In this document: positions 1 through 11,853 of the stretch, in pieces | Position numbering within the stretch: the first letter of the stretch is position 1 | How the letters are laid out: the number at the start of each line of letters is the position of its first letter | DNA from: Juglans regia | Lineage: Eukaryota > Streptophyta > Magnoliopsida > Fagales > Juglandaceae | Assembly: GCF_001411555.2 (NCBI RefSeq) | Contig: NC_049905.1 | Coordinates: 3,720,001-3,784,000 of the forward strand | Length of the DNA stretch: 64,000 nucleotides | Direction of reading: 5' to 3' | The notes under the pieces: generated by a model | Databases searched by the model: none | What the model saw: the letters and a program-made list of their open reading frames with translations, nothing else | What the model was told of the DNA's origin: nothing | Made by a program: the position numbers and the translations under genes

Positions 1-1278
1 TATTTTTCTTGAATATAATCTCTTTTTATTTTTGTAAAAGTTGAAAAAAATACTAATCTTTTGTGACTATTTTCTTCTTTCATATGATCTTGTTTGAGAT
101 ATTATTTATTAATTTTATGTTCTTCTTTATTCAAGGTATATATTTGGCATCATCTCCAACTACTTGTGAATGTATTGAAGAAAAATGTTCATTTTCAGGA
201 TTATGATAGGTGGATGCCTTATCTGGATGGTTAACAGTATATACTGGTGTATCAATAATATTTCTGGGAATAATTCTCTAAATCTGTGTGTCATGACTCT
301 GGGATCTGGTGTCTAAAGATCTAGTGTCAAAATTTTAAAATTTATTCCGAGAGATTGATGTAAGAACAGATCTGAGTGTATGATAACTAGAAGGTGCTGG
401 AGAAGAATAATGTGAAAAAGATATTCTAAAAGGTTGAAAAACTATTTCGACTATTCCATCTGCTTTTTGATCTATATATTCAAGATCATCTTTAGAATTA
501 TTTTATACCGTAGGTAATGGACTAATGTTCTCTAAATGTCATTCATTAGGGAGGGTAATTTGATTCCAATTTATTTGCTTATGGATTTGTATACTAGAGT
601 TTTGTGTACTAGATTGTAATAATAATGTATGTCATTTTGGAATGGTTATAAGAGATTGTGGTTCTAATGTTGTTTTCATTATTTTATAATGAATTCTATA
701 GACTACTATTAAAGGATGTGATTCTTTCATCATCTGATAACCGTTTGTTTTAATATTTAATGTTAAAGCATGTAAGATATTAGCATCGAATAATGAAAGA
801 GAATAATTGGGATAACAATTAAAATAGACTGGACCTTGGAACAAGCTTGATTCTACCATTCCAAGTAATGAATCATGAAAATTATAGTGTCTTCCATCTC
901 TAAAATAAAGTAGCACTTAAGTGTTTAATCCACTTCTAGTGAGTGGTTTTATAGTTACCTATACTAATCCACTATGTATGAAAGAATATTTTTGCTCTTT
1001 GTGATGTTTAATAGCTTCCTTTGTTAATAGTTGTAATGATTCATAATCATTGTTTAAACTAATGGTTTTTGCTACTGTTTTAATAGTATAATTTGTAAAA
1101 AATGATAATTAGAAGAAAAATTAGAATGTTTATATATTTGGTTTTTTAGAACATTAGGAATTGTCAAATCTTGTAAATTTCTTTCTATATCTATTATACT
1201 GTAATCTTCTTGGTTGATACTGTCAGATTCTATGAGGATACTAGTAGTAGGTTCGTTGGATTTAAATAAAGAATTCAT
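1..1278 (-). pseudogene. Endogenous plant pararetrovirus remnant: movement-protein region and following polyprotein part
   Basis: Read on the minus strand, the two open pieces (1278-1072 and 916-632) and the stretch between them resemble the 30K-superfamily movement protein of Caulimoviridae, the domain that lets the virus pass between plant cells. The best match is in 916-632, which has the conserved DGRH and LLGMVESSLF-type block and the cysteine-tyrosine strand that follows it. The open pieces lie in different frames, and in-frame stops occur between and after them, so the copy is dead. Sequence below about 630 continues into the linker between movement and coat domains and runs off the left edge of the window. 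The assignment rests on family resemblance seen by eye. A Florendovirus- or Petuvirus-like relative is likely, but the genus is not settled. Confidence 0.6.
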
Positions 1279-2116
1279 TGAAAGATTTCATATATCAAAG
1301 AGAAATAAGTAGATTAAGAATTTGAGAGAACACTACCAAGACCACCCTTAAACCCTTCCAGCATGAATGTGCTGACCAATGAATTTTGATGGCTTGCAAA
1401 CACAAGCTTCCCAATATAGTTCATTCCCTTTTGCTATAGGTTATCTTTGTAAAGCAAGGATACTCAAATGATTTCTTACACTTTTAATTTTGTTTCTTAA
1501 AAAGTCACAGTCAGCTTCATAGTATTCTATTGCCACTTGTCTACTCTAATATACATGATATTTAGACATCATTAATGTATAATCTTATCTCATCAATTAT
1601 TGTTTTCCCTTAAGTTACCATAAACAGGAATATTAATCAGCATGACAGATGGAAATGGTCAGGAATATTATCTCCCCAGAAGATTATTATACTATTCATG
1701 ACAGATTATTGTCAAGAAAAACGACAAAAGACTTTGTACAAATAGTATTACTATATAGTATAGTAATAATATATAGTAATGCTATTAGTATATAACATAT
1801 AATATTAAACTAATACTATACTAATATATTATATGGTATAATGTTATAATATATAATGTTATCCTAATACTATTAGATATATACTAATACTATACACTAA
1901 TACTATATATAATGGAAAAACAATTTACAATATAAGTAAAGGATTGTATGCATTTATAACAAGACATGCAATCATTCTTATAATCTTTTTGTACACCATA
2001 TTTTATTGAGTATAAGTTAGAATATTACTAACAACATTAACACATATTAGTATTGCATATGATCGGTTATACCGCTTGTTTTACATGCTTTCATGCATAT
2101 GGCTGGTTATACCGCC

Positions 2117-2157
<41 letters not shown>

Positions 2158-2180
2158 TCATCATCATCATCATCATCATA
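2117..2180. repeat. Compound microsatellite (ATT)n-(TCA)n
   Basis: About 14 ATT units pass directly into about 8 TCA units. The leucine- and serine-run open frame over it is only the translated microsatellite. Confidence 0.9.
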
Positions 2181-2380
2181 TAATATTATTAGTAGCTATT
2201 TATTAGCTGGAATTTATGTCTTTGGTATCATAAAGATATGCGATTATTTTGTTATATTATTGTTATATTACATATTATTGTTACAATCCGGCCAACTGGC
2301 CAACTAAAATGCTGGTAGGATCATTACCTTTCAAATGTCACATCTTCTTCTCAAGATTACTCATCTTGGCATTTGCCTCT

Positions 2381-2600
2381 CATAATCCTAAAAATGAATA
2401 TTTTTCTCCAACATATTCACAAGTAATTGGAGATGATGCCCAAATATACTCCTTGAATGAAGAAGAATTTAAAATTAACAAAGAATATCTCGAATAAGAT
2501 TATATGAAAGAAGGAAATAATCACTAAAAGTTAGTATTTTTTCAACTTTTCAAAAATAAAATGAGATTATACTCAAGAGAAATATTATTCTTCTATAAAA
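2381..2600 (+). pseudogene. Second pararetrovirus fragment, inverted relative to the first
   Basis: This segment is the near reverse complement of positions 1-206. Both begin at CATAATCCT and run through the same VxGDD-containing protein segment, ending in a similar AT-rich tail. It is the polyprotein stretch just after the movement domain. A short open frame covers part of it and then meets a stop at about 2495. Homology ends abruptly at 2381. The other arm reaches the left window edge, so the full repeat may be longer. Confidence 0.6.
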
Positions 2601-2639
2601 AATACATATATATATATATAACTATTATATTAATAAATA

Positions 2640-3507
2640 TTAACAACTAAATAACGTTCAAACGTAAAAATTTTACGTTCAAACGTTAATAAATTGTGGG
2701 TATATTCCCGCAATAAGTAGTGGTATACGACCCTACTACAGGTGATAATAGTGGTATACGGCCCTGCCATGAGTTATAGTCTTGGTCTCTATTTGAGTGC
2801 ACATCATTCGGTGACAGAGTGATTTATGTTCTACTTGGTTATCCACAGATGCACAACCCTACTACGGAGATTAAACATGATCTCTGTTTTGATATGATAG
2901 TCTGATATGATGATGATGATGATGATGATGATGATCAGTTATGCTATACCAAAGGATACTTTTGAATAAGAATATTGCTGAAATTTTGCTCTAATATTTC
3001 TGGTAACATGTTCTCATTATGCATTCTGAAACTAAAAATATTTTATTCTACATTTTGAACTTTGTAAATGCTCATGTTTCCATTCGAGTATATGTTCTCT
3101 ATTTACTAAGTTGTTGACAACTCATTCCTTATCTCTATAATATTTTTTTAGATAATTTTGATGGTTCAGTTGGAAATCAAGAGTAGGAATTGTTAACAAG
3201 ATTTGATGATTATAAAGAAATAAGTGCCAAAGGGTACAAGTATTTATTGGAGAGTCATATTTAATAGATTTATTATTTTATGTTATTTTGGTATTTTGAG
3301 TTATGGATATTTTCAAGTCTTTGTGGAGATTTTAATTTATCTTATTGAAGTATTTCTTTGGCGTCCCTGTGAAGGAACAATGATATTTGTGTTGAACAAA
3401 TAAGTTAACATTTTTATGGAGTCTTTGGATAATATATATTGTGTTATTAGAGATTATTTTATGTAACATGAGCTAACTCTCCAAATTTTCGGGACCGGAG
3501 CGTTACA
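2640..3507. mobile_element. Possible decayed LTR of a Ty3-type element
   Basis: The block contains twin copies of AGTGGTATACG followed by CCCT and ends in CGGGACCGGAGCGTTACA, which resembles the 3' end of chromovirus LTRs (…GCGTTACA). No matching 5' end, target duplication or coding sequence was found. It also holds a (GAT)n run at 2907-2935. This call is tentative. Confidence 0.25.
2907..2935. repeat. (GAT)n microsatellite
   Basis: Nine to ten perfect GAT units. Confidence 0.85.
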
Positions 3508-4235
3508 ATACGTGTAATAAATATATTAAAATTAATCACACTAAAAATATCATTCTCATTTATTTAAAAGAAAACATTTTGGGCATTTTTCATTTTCCAA
3601 TTTTTTTTCCTTCTCTCTCTTAAATATACAATTGAAAATAAACATTGAATTGAATTATTAAAGAAGAAAAACAACAACAAAACGAAAGTATCGACCGAAT
3701 ATTTGAAAATCAGGTTAGCCAACTTAATAATGCGTTTAAATAACGTCAAAACAAGCAATATCCACATATGAGATATCCATATATGAAAAACAAGACAAGA
3801 GATCATGACATGCCACATGATCAAGAGCTATTTGTTAGAAAACTAAAAAATCTAGAACATGTTTTAGTTTAAAAAAAAATTAAAACATTTTAAAAATAAT
3901 TTAAAACTTAAAACCTATTAGAAATTAAAAAAAAATAAAGATAAACATCTCAAAATATATTATAGCTTAAAAAAATTAAGATATAGAAAGGTTGAGAAAG
4001 AGGAGGAAGATTAGGGAGAGGAAGGAAAACCGAGAGATAGAGGGAATCGGTGAGAAATTGATATTTCTGAATTTTTAAACTAAACCCAATTTTCGGAATA
4101 GAATGTTTGATTTTTTATTGATTGAAACTATTTAATTTTCATTTACTGGTCACTTTTTCAAACACCAAAAATTCAGAGAAATTATTTACGAAAATATTTT
4201 ATGGTGAAACAAATAAAGCTTGTACATACAACACA
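3508..4235. other. AT-rich stretch without a recognisable gene
   Basis: The open frames here are short and of simple composition. I see no domain, RNA gene or bounded repeat. Confidence 0.5.
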
Positions 4236-4472
4236 CACTACAAGAAAAAGCTATTTTTGCTGCCAAAAACAATTGAGGCGAGGCATTTAATGTCGTAACA
4301 GACCATTAGTTACTGTAGCGGACTTTTTCTGCTGGCGATAGGAATGTTCGCCATAAGACGCATCTTTTTGCGGCCACATTCATCTTTTTGCGGCCACATA
4401 ATATAAAATCCCGTGAAATTTAGTTGAAATAACAAGCTATGTTCTTTTCGCCCCGACATTTTTATCCTCGCA

Positions 4473-4638
4473 TTGCGTAAAGTGTGCGAGTCGACGGAAA
4501 ACCCTAAACCTCTCTCCGCAAACTTACATTCCACATTTCACTGCAATTGTCCCTTCCTCTTGATCTCTGTGACACAAATCGACTTCCCCTCCGAAAACCA
4601 TCCATTTGATGCATGTCGTCGCCTCCTCGTGGTCGCTG
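4473..4638 (+). pseudogene. Possible captured 5' UTR and first exon of a host gene inside the CACTA element
   Basis: The stretch reads like a plant mRNA leader (ACCCTAAACCTCTC, then pyrimidine-rich sequence) with an ATG at 4613. A short frame, MSSPPRGRW, ends at a strong splice donor, TG|GTAAGT, at 4638/4639. The donor gene is not recognised. Nothing downstream continues the protein. Confidence 0.3.
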
Positions 4639-4695
4639 GTAAGTCTCCTCTATCTCTCTTTATCTTTCACCGTCCCTCTCTCTCTCGCTCTCTGT

Positions 4696-4699
<4 letters not shown>

Positions 4700-4729
<30 letters not shown>
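4700..4729. repeat. (CT)n microsatellite
   Basis: About 15 CT units lie in an intron-like position after the putative captured donor site. Confidence 0.9.
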
Positions 4730-4732
<3 letters not shown>

Positions 4733-4835
4733 ACTTTCACTCAGTGCCTCTCTCTTCCTCCGTGATTAGGCTGCCCCACCGTCGCGCGCGACCTCCTCCA
4801 CTCGGTCCCTATTTCAGCAAGTTTTCTCTCCTTTG

Positions 4836-5496
4836 AATCTTTGTGGTATTTCTCTCCCTCACATTGATACTACCTCTCTCTGCTTTGGGTATCTGTATTT
4901 TGCTAGTTTTTTTTGTTCATTTGCAAGTGAAAGGTAAATTCATTTACATACAAATTATCAGATACTAGTTTAATTTTTTTTTTTTAAATTATACTAGTTT
5001 AAATTGGTTGTGAATCTGTTACAAATTCCACTACTTTATCTACATTACGAACTTTTTGATGCTGAAGGATGGGGTTTGATCAATCTGTGTGGTATTTCTC
5101 TCCTTCACACTGTGACTATCTCTCTCTGTTTCGCATACATGTATTTAGCTAGTTTTATCTTTGGGCTCATTTCCAAGAGAAGGGTAAAGCCATTTGCATA
5201 AAAATATTCAGATCTTAGTTTAAATTGATTGTGAACTTGTTACAAATTGCAATGACAACTTTTGGAAACAACAATGAGAGAAATTTCTTTGCTATATTGA
5301 AGTTTTAGCATATAAGTGTAAATTGATTGAAATTTTTCTATGTTGTTTGGCGAATGTTGTTTTGGGTGATATACTAGTTTAAATTGATTGTGAATCTGTG
5401 ACATTAGTGTTTTATTTGGTACTTGACAACTTTTGGAAACAACAGGTCCAGAAATTTCTCTGCTATATTGTGGTTTTAGCATATAAGTGTAAATAT
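4836..5496. repeat. Degenerate direct repeats inside the CACTA element
   Basis: Two overlapping duplications are visible. About 4836-5035 resembles 5084-5255 (shared TTTGTGGTATTTCTCTCC-like start and TTAGTTTAAATTG end). About 5215-5320 resembles 5373-5496 (shared GACAACTTTTGGAAACAACA and GCATATAAGTGTAAAT). The copies differ by substitutions and small indels. Confidence 0.7.
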
Positions 5497-5699
5497 ATCT
5501 TTTCATTTTTTTTTCCTAGACCCCAGTTCAAAGACTACAGAAAAATCTAAAGGTTATGAATCCTTCCATCTACTTACTATCAACAAAGTACATAATATAA
5601 GAGATAAGGGTCTTTAGACATGTATATTTTGCCTCAGCTTTAATCTTTGCCACCTATACCAGAAATTTGGAGCTATGTTTCAACGATTTTGTATACTTT

Positions 5700-5837
5700 C
5701 ACTACAAGAAAAATGAGCTTTTGTGGCCACTTAATTGCGGCGAAAAAGTTATTTGTGACCAAAACAGACTCATTTTAGCTGTAAATAGTCATTTCACTGG
5801 AATTAAATGGCCACAAATAAGCAATTTTCTTGTAGTG
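5700..5837. mobile_element. CACTA miniature element, copy 1 (138 bp)
   Basis: The element starts CACTACAAGAAAAATG and ends CAATTTTCTTGTAGTG, with TTT on both sides (5697-5699 and 5838-5840) as a 3-bp target duplication. The same internal sequence occurs at 25500-25632 and 44648-44759. It lies inside the larger CACTA element at 4236-7701, so it inserted there later or is part of it. Confidence 0.85.
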
Positions 5838-7701
5838 TTTTTCTTCTGTAAAGTAAAGAAGAAACTGATCATCTATATAATATGATACATATAAATATAT
5901 ATATATATATATATATGTGTGTATATATATATAATATCTCCATCGATCGGCCATGTGCATTGCTAATATTATTCATGTTCTGATAATTAAGATGTTAATT
6001 AATTGCTTATTATATTATTTTATGCATTTGAGCTTAATCAAGTAGATTCATGATTTGAACATCTCGTTTGAGACTTCATTTTCTTAGACCATTACTACAG
6101 ATAAAAACCGAATACCATATGCATACGTGCGGTCTTTGTAAGCAGCAAGTAAAATTAATTGCATAATGATAATTATATGTAATGAGCTAGTTACGACAAC
6201 AAGTGATGAACGAGAGAGCTTACCTAATCTAAAGTTTTTACGTCTATAATAGTACTTATTTTAAAAGTTTAAATGATGGGAAGAGATAAATATTAATAAT
6301 TTATATTATATATATCCATTTAGCCACAATATATATATTAGATATATATGTGATGATTATATATCTACAACAAAGAAAAAAGAAATTAAAAAGGTTTCCA
6401 TAAATTAAATTAAATGAAAACTAATATATATACATATAAATATATATATATATATATTTATATATACCTCCATTTAGCCAGAGAAGAACAGGTTTTCCTC
6501 CATCATCCATTTTCAAGCTTGTATGAAAACTGGATGGCAATGTACATGAAAATGCAAGTCAAATATATGGTGTTTTATTTAAGGTTGTATTCAAGCTTGA
6601 CATTCAATATTTTCTTTATACATGGATGTCTATTTGCTATGTTAAAATCTACAATAAATTAAAAGGCCTCAAATACAAGGTTGGCAGAGTACCAATTAGA
6701 TGGAGAGGAATCTGATCAATGAATAATTAAATTGCAATTAGAGATATAATGAAATTTGTTAGAGTTTTTGTTCAATTGGTACATATAATGAAATCTGAGA
6801 TATACAGAGGAAATGAGATATACAAAGGAATCTGTTCGATTGATAAATATATTTGAGATATACAGAGATATAATAAAATTTGCAGTTTATCAATATTTCT
6901 ACTAAGCATTCTATGATTGGCAGAAATGGGTTGAGATTGAGGATCAATTACCTTGATTCATCATCATGAGTTCCAGCCATAATAACAATTAGCTATGCTT
7001 TTGAAAAAACTAGAAATAAATCCATGGATATATTTCTGCCACTTGGTAAACTCATTGATTTGCTGAGTTCATTCCTCGCCGATTCTGGGAATTCTTGTAG
7101 AAAAAATACCCACGAATTGTAATGGCCAGAATTTGAAAGGCTGTAAACAAATTATTCCCTGCGCGATTCACCCCTCCCCGCAACTAATCCTTACGAATTC
7201 CAGCGTAAGAAATAGTTGGCCGTGTTGATATGGGTTTTATTTCCGGCATGCCCTAAACACGCAGCAAGGGATGGCTTTTGTGGTGCCCCTAGTATCGCAG
7301 TAGGTTGATGATGGCGGCACCCCAACATTCGCCAGAATAGCCCTTCAATCCCAAATTGGGCATCGACATATTGCTTCGGGATATGTCGATGGCAAAATAT
7401 TTTTACAATTGCAGTGACCAATATTTCACCGTAAATTTCAGGAATTATTTCCAACGACGTCCCAGCCGTAATTGCCCTTCAAAACCTACCTATTCATCGA
7501 ATCTTGCTGCAGGACAGATAGGCAGCAACATCTACAGCAATTGCATCCCCTTGCAGTTATCACCGAAATTGGTCTGACTAGACGTTTTACTTGCGACCGA
7601 TTAGCGGTGGATAAATATCGCAACTGCTACTCAGTTGCTGCAAGAAACTTCAAGAATTACGGTGAGCTCGCTCCCTGCAAGAAGCCAAATTCCTTGTAGT
7701 G

Positions 7702-10700
7702 ACATTCTTCTTCAGCAAGACGACCATATATACCATGCATTCGATGCACAAAAAATTTGGTGAGAAAATAGGGTTTTCTTTATAATATTGACCAAATTGA
7801 AAGTAGTTAAACTCACGGCCACACTATAAACAGAATATATTTGCTAAATTCAAAAAACAAAAAAAAAGAAGCAAAAATATATTTGCTCCGGAAAGAGAAC
7901 TAATTACTTGTCGGACATGTTGTCCAAAACTGCAGCATGTCTAAAATCTAAAAAGACTCTTGAGTTCACACCCTATGTTTGAGAGAGTTTGTTGTGGACT
8001 TTGTTAAACCCAAACACTTTGATGAAGCCAATTTTCAATGTTAGCAAAAGAAGATGCATTTCCTCATAGCCAGTCTTAAGGTGGTGTATGCTCTAGCCAC
8101 TCCCAAGCCTTCTGCAAGTGCGGATGAGATAATTGGTTAGAGTCAGGCAAGGATTAAACAAGAACAATACGACTAAATCTGCAAGGGACATATCTGCAAT
8201 GCAATTTCTAGCACATTTTTTGGCGCTTACGAGAATAAGGCAACCACCAAGGATTCTTTGTATACACTTGAGGCTCAATACCTTTTAGAAGACGCCATAA
8301 GTAAGAATTTTCTGTCACCAAACTTCGTGATTTTATCTTTAATGGCCCGTAGCAGTTTTCCATGGACATGGGGACACCATTGACTCACTCGTCCCGATGA
8401 CGTCAGAAGGGAGGGTAAAGCAATCAGCACGACGAGGAGATATCGAACATGGTTGCAGTGATCACGCATTCCTAGGAGGCACGCCAAAAGTGTTACAAGG
8501 GCAGAGGAGAAGCGTCAAGGGAAAAGCGGAGTAGAGGATCCAAACATTGCATGGATAGCGATGAGGGTTTCGATTCTTTTTCACACTGTGTGGCGGCACT
8601 TCAGCCCCCACTACCTGACGATGTTTTCTCCCGTGCGTTTGATCAGTTAATGAATCCCCTAGCACAACGAGGATTTTTGGTAATAGATGATGCCCATAGG
8701 CACGTGTGGGCATCGCATAGTTGATTAGAGTGTCAGCTATGCATAGTTGATTAGTGACTAGCTTGTGCATTAGAGCTTGATTAGTTGCTTTGCTTCCTTG
8801 TAATTTTTCATTGGCGTAATGTAATTTGTTTTTTTATGTGTCCTTTATTGTTGTTAACATTTGTTGGTTTCATGGATATCTTTGGAAGATAATTGCTTTT
8901 TATTATTTCAAATCCAGTTGTGATGTTGCGGAAACCATCTTTTTATATTAAGAGTATTGTGTTATGTGTTGGGTAGATCAACAAAATTGTGAATGTATTT
9001 GTTCATGTTATTAGAGTTTGTTTAGATCACTTATTTCATGCCTCTTGAATTGATGTCTGATTTGGTGCTCTACCCAATGGCCAGCTGTAGGTTTTGTGAA
9101 CGTGATCAAAATTTCTCAAAGGCATATACTCGAATCAAAGGTAGAGGTTGCTGCCCCCCTAGGTTATTCTTCTTCTCCAAAATAATCTATTTCTATTGGG
9201 AGGGATATCAACCCTTTTATATTCACTTGAAAGAATTGATGGAAGGAAAAAGCGTACAGTTCTGATGTTAAATGTTTTAACATCATAACTGTTTAATTTA
9301 AAATATTTTGCTGGTTCATTATGTGGTAGGACCTACCACATTAAATAAATATTGCCTTCTCTTCTTGATTAGTGTGTTTTCAAACTGGCTGTTGGAGCTG
9401 CTGATTGGTTATTGTGATGTTATTGCTACTGCTTGTCCATAGTTTGATATATAGCTTGTGCATATATATATTTGCCTTGGTTATTGTGATGAAATATATT
9501 CCATATATATTGGTGAATACGATGTATATTGGTTATTGTTTATACTACAGCAACTATGAATAAGATGTATATTAACCTAAAACTGGGTGACTTTATATAT
9601 ATATTGGTTACTGAAAATACTACAACAAGTATGACTATTTTATATAATTTGGTCATGGGATTAGATGTATAGCTAGTGAGAAGAAAACTGAGCATGATGT
9701 TAATCTGAAGAAAATTGACCATGATGTTATTCTGGTTTTACATCAACATCTCCATCCACACCTCATGGAGGTTTGCAACTGTTGGACAGATTTTATGTTC
9801 TAATTCTAGTGTCTGCCCTGTCACATGTTATGGAAAAACATGTGGCTGGTTAACAACTATGATTTTTTATTTTTGGATTGAACATTGCTAGTAGACCTAT
9901 GTGGTATGTATGGCAGTTAGAATATGATGTTATTGTTTTGATTAGATGCCGAGTACTGGACAGTTTTGTATTTCCACTATTTTAACCAAAGTGACATGTT
10001 TTGTGGGCTGGTTGTTAATTTCGCAAATGGCATGATGGTTGGTTGGATTTAAGTTTCAATATCATGTATTTGCACTGAGTTTTGGACTCTGGTTTGTTTA
10101 TGGTTTGTGTATAGTTATGTTTTAGCATATGAGCACACACATACATACATACTGATGCAAGGTCATGCTATGGTCTTTTAGAACTTCAGGGTCATGATCA
10201 TTGGAGATACAAGCATGTAGCATGTAGGGTCATGATGCAGGGTCATGATCTTGGTTGTTGTTGCATTTTTCCGTTTTATGTCATATAAGATGTGAAAGCC
10301 ATGTGTTTATATTTTTCATTGGTACCCCTTTTCTTTTAGAGTAATTATTGTAAGCCATGTCTTTATCTGTCTTACAAAAGGGTTCTATCTCCACTGCTCC
10401 ACTTGTTCATTTATGCTCCATTCCAGCTTGTGTTTTTTAAACTTCTTTAAATATAGGACTTGATATTGCCCCATGGAGTACATAAATTATGAGGGTAGTT
10501 CTTCATATCAATTGCAAAATATGTTATGGAAAGCCATTAACTTGTACCACTAAAGCACGAAATAGAATCACCCACAAATCCATCTAATATAAACAGAATT
10601 AGTATCTAGAAAATTATGAACTTCAGGAGAATCTTAAGTGCCAAACTTATGCACAATGTTGTTGTAGTTATTAGCATGTACCATGTCCAATCCTACATAC

Positions 10701-11853
10701 ACTCGGCAGAGTCTAGCTATGAATAAATCAACTCTAAACATCAAGACAGAATGTAGTAAGATAGAAACAGGAAACATTGATACAGTTCTCCTAAAACACA
10801 GTACTTACTTTTTTTTTAAATGGCCATGCATAGGACCACGGAAACTACCATATCAACAAGAATAGTGAAAAGAAAAACCATTAGTAATTGAAATAACTAT
10901 TTGGACTGAAGAGGACCTCCCAATTACTTGGGTCTTTCTTAATAGTTTATAATGCATTCGTGTATTCTAGTTTTGTCATGGCAGTTACTATTTGGATTGA
11001 AGAGGATCTCTCAATTACTTGGGTCTTTCTGAATAGTTTATAATGCAGCCATGTATTTTTTTTTTTCATTTTTTCTCTTTTAAAACTGGTACAGCGAGGA
11101 TTGTGCTACCTTTTTAAAGCTCACATAAGATGAAACACTGCAAATTTTCGCATGGTAGTATAGTTGAACTGGGCACTTTATTCAGTAATTGGACTGTACT
11201 TTGTAAATTTTGTCTCATTGAAGCTTTTATTTTTCATAAGTATCCTGGGTTTTGCTCTTTCTCAATGTCACCATTTCCACTTGATAGGTTTGCACTTTAA
11301 TTTAGGCCTATAAATATATGGTCCCTGCCCTACAAGCTGTTCGACAGTCTAGTAGATATTTTTTCAAATTGATCGATCTGCTCTATGTAACTTAATATGG
11401 TCAAGATGTCATATCAGAATGATCATAACGAGGATTTGGTCATGGGGTTAGATGCATGCCAGTGCTACAAGATTTAAACATGATGTTAATCTAAATAGTA
11501 GAGACCAACTAATATTCTCACATGTCTTTGCTACACTGATATATATATAGTATATATATATATATTTATAATATATATTCATAAGAATTTATAAGTATAT
11601 TTTAAGTGATATATCAAATAATTTTTGCTGAAATAAGTGTAAGTTCCATTTACTTGGAAATGAAAGATACGGGATATGGTCAAGAATCCCAAAGGTTTGC
11701 AGGATTCTTTGCATATATTGAGATTGCTTTTTCTTGTCTAGAATGGAAACGTACACTCATGAAAACTACTCCCAATGCTATAGGTCCCTCCTGTTGGTCT
11801 ATTCCCCAACTTTTCTTGAGTTTTTAGCCCAGTTCCACATCATATAGTAGAGA
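7702..11853. other. Four kilobases without a recognisable gene
   Basis: Minus-strand frames at 8093-8770 are open but match no family I know, and they lack a consistent continuation. A perfect 9-bp inverted repeat with a 1-bp centre lies at 9334-9352. AT-rich microsatellite sequence occurs near 11540-11565. The remainder is unassigned intergenic sequence. Confidence 0.5.
10889..11055. repeat. Tandem duplication, about 95-bp period
   Basis: 10889-10960 is repeated at 10984-11055. Both contain ACTATTTGGA, GAAGAGGA and CAATTACTTGGGTCTTTCT. Several substitutions separate them. Confidence 0.8.

Larger units (their letters stand above)
4236..7701. mobile_element. Non-autonomous CACTA (En/Spm-type) transposon, about 3.47 kb
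   Basis: The element begins CACTACAAGAAAA and ends TTCCTTGTAGTG, the terminal inverted repeat of the CACTA superfamily. It is flanked on both sides by the trinucleotide ACA (4233-4235 and 7702-7704), the 3-bp target duplication that CACTA transposases leave. It has no transposase frame. The interior holds gene-like sequence with a CT-rich leader, degenerate internal direct repeats, a nested CACTA miniature element, and a relatively GC-rich right end (about 7150-7700) that may be the subterminal region. The inverted repeat is short (9 bp perfect, 12 bp with one mismatch) and a 3-bp match could be chance, so the pairing of ends is likely but not certain. Confidence 0.6.

Noticed and set aside
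1730..1910. ATACTA/TATAGTA-rich block as a possible satellite array
   Set aside because: There is no fixed period. It is low-complexity AT sequence with short irregular repeats.
4473..4836. Serine/leucine-rich frames over the CT repeat
   Set aside because: They are translations of the microsatellite. Only the leader and short first exon before 4638 look gene-like.
7191..7699. Overlapping open frames on both strands at the right end of the CACTA element
   Set aside because: They run on both strands over the same GC-richer sequence and contain no domain. The stretch is better explained as the subterminal region of the transposon.
8093..8770. Three consecutive minus-strand open frames that could be exons of a gene
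   Set aside because: They match no family I know and show no conserved motif. The frames do not join cleanly at convincing splice sites. The length is within what chance gives.
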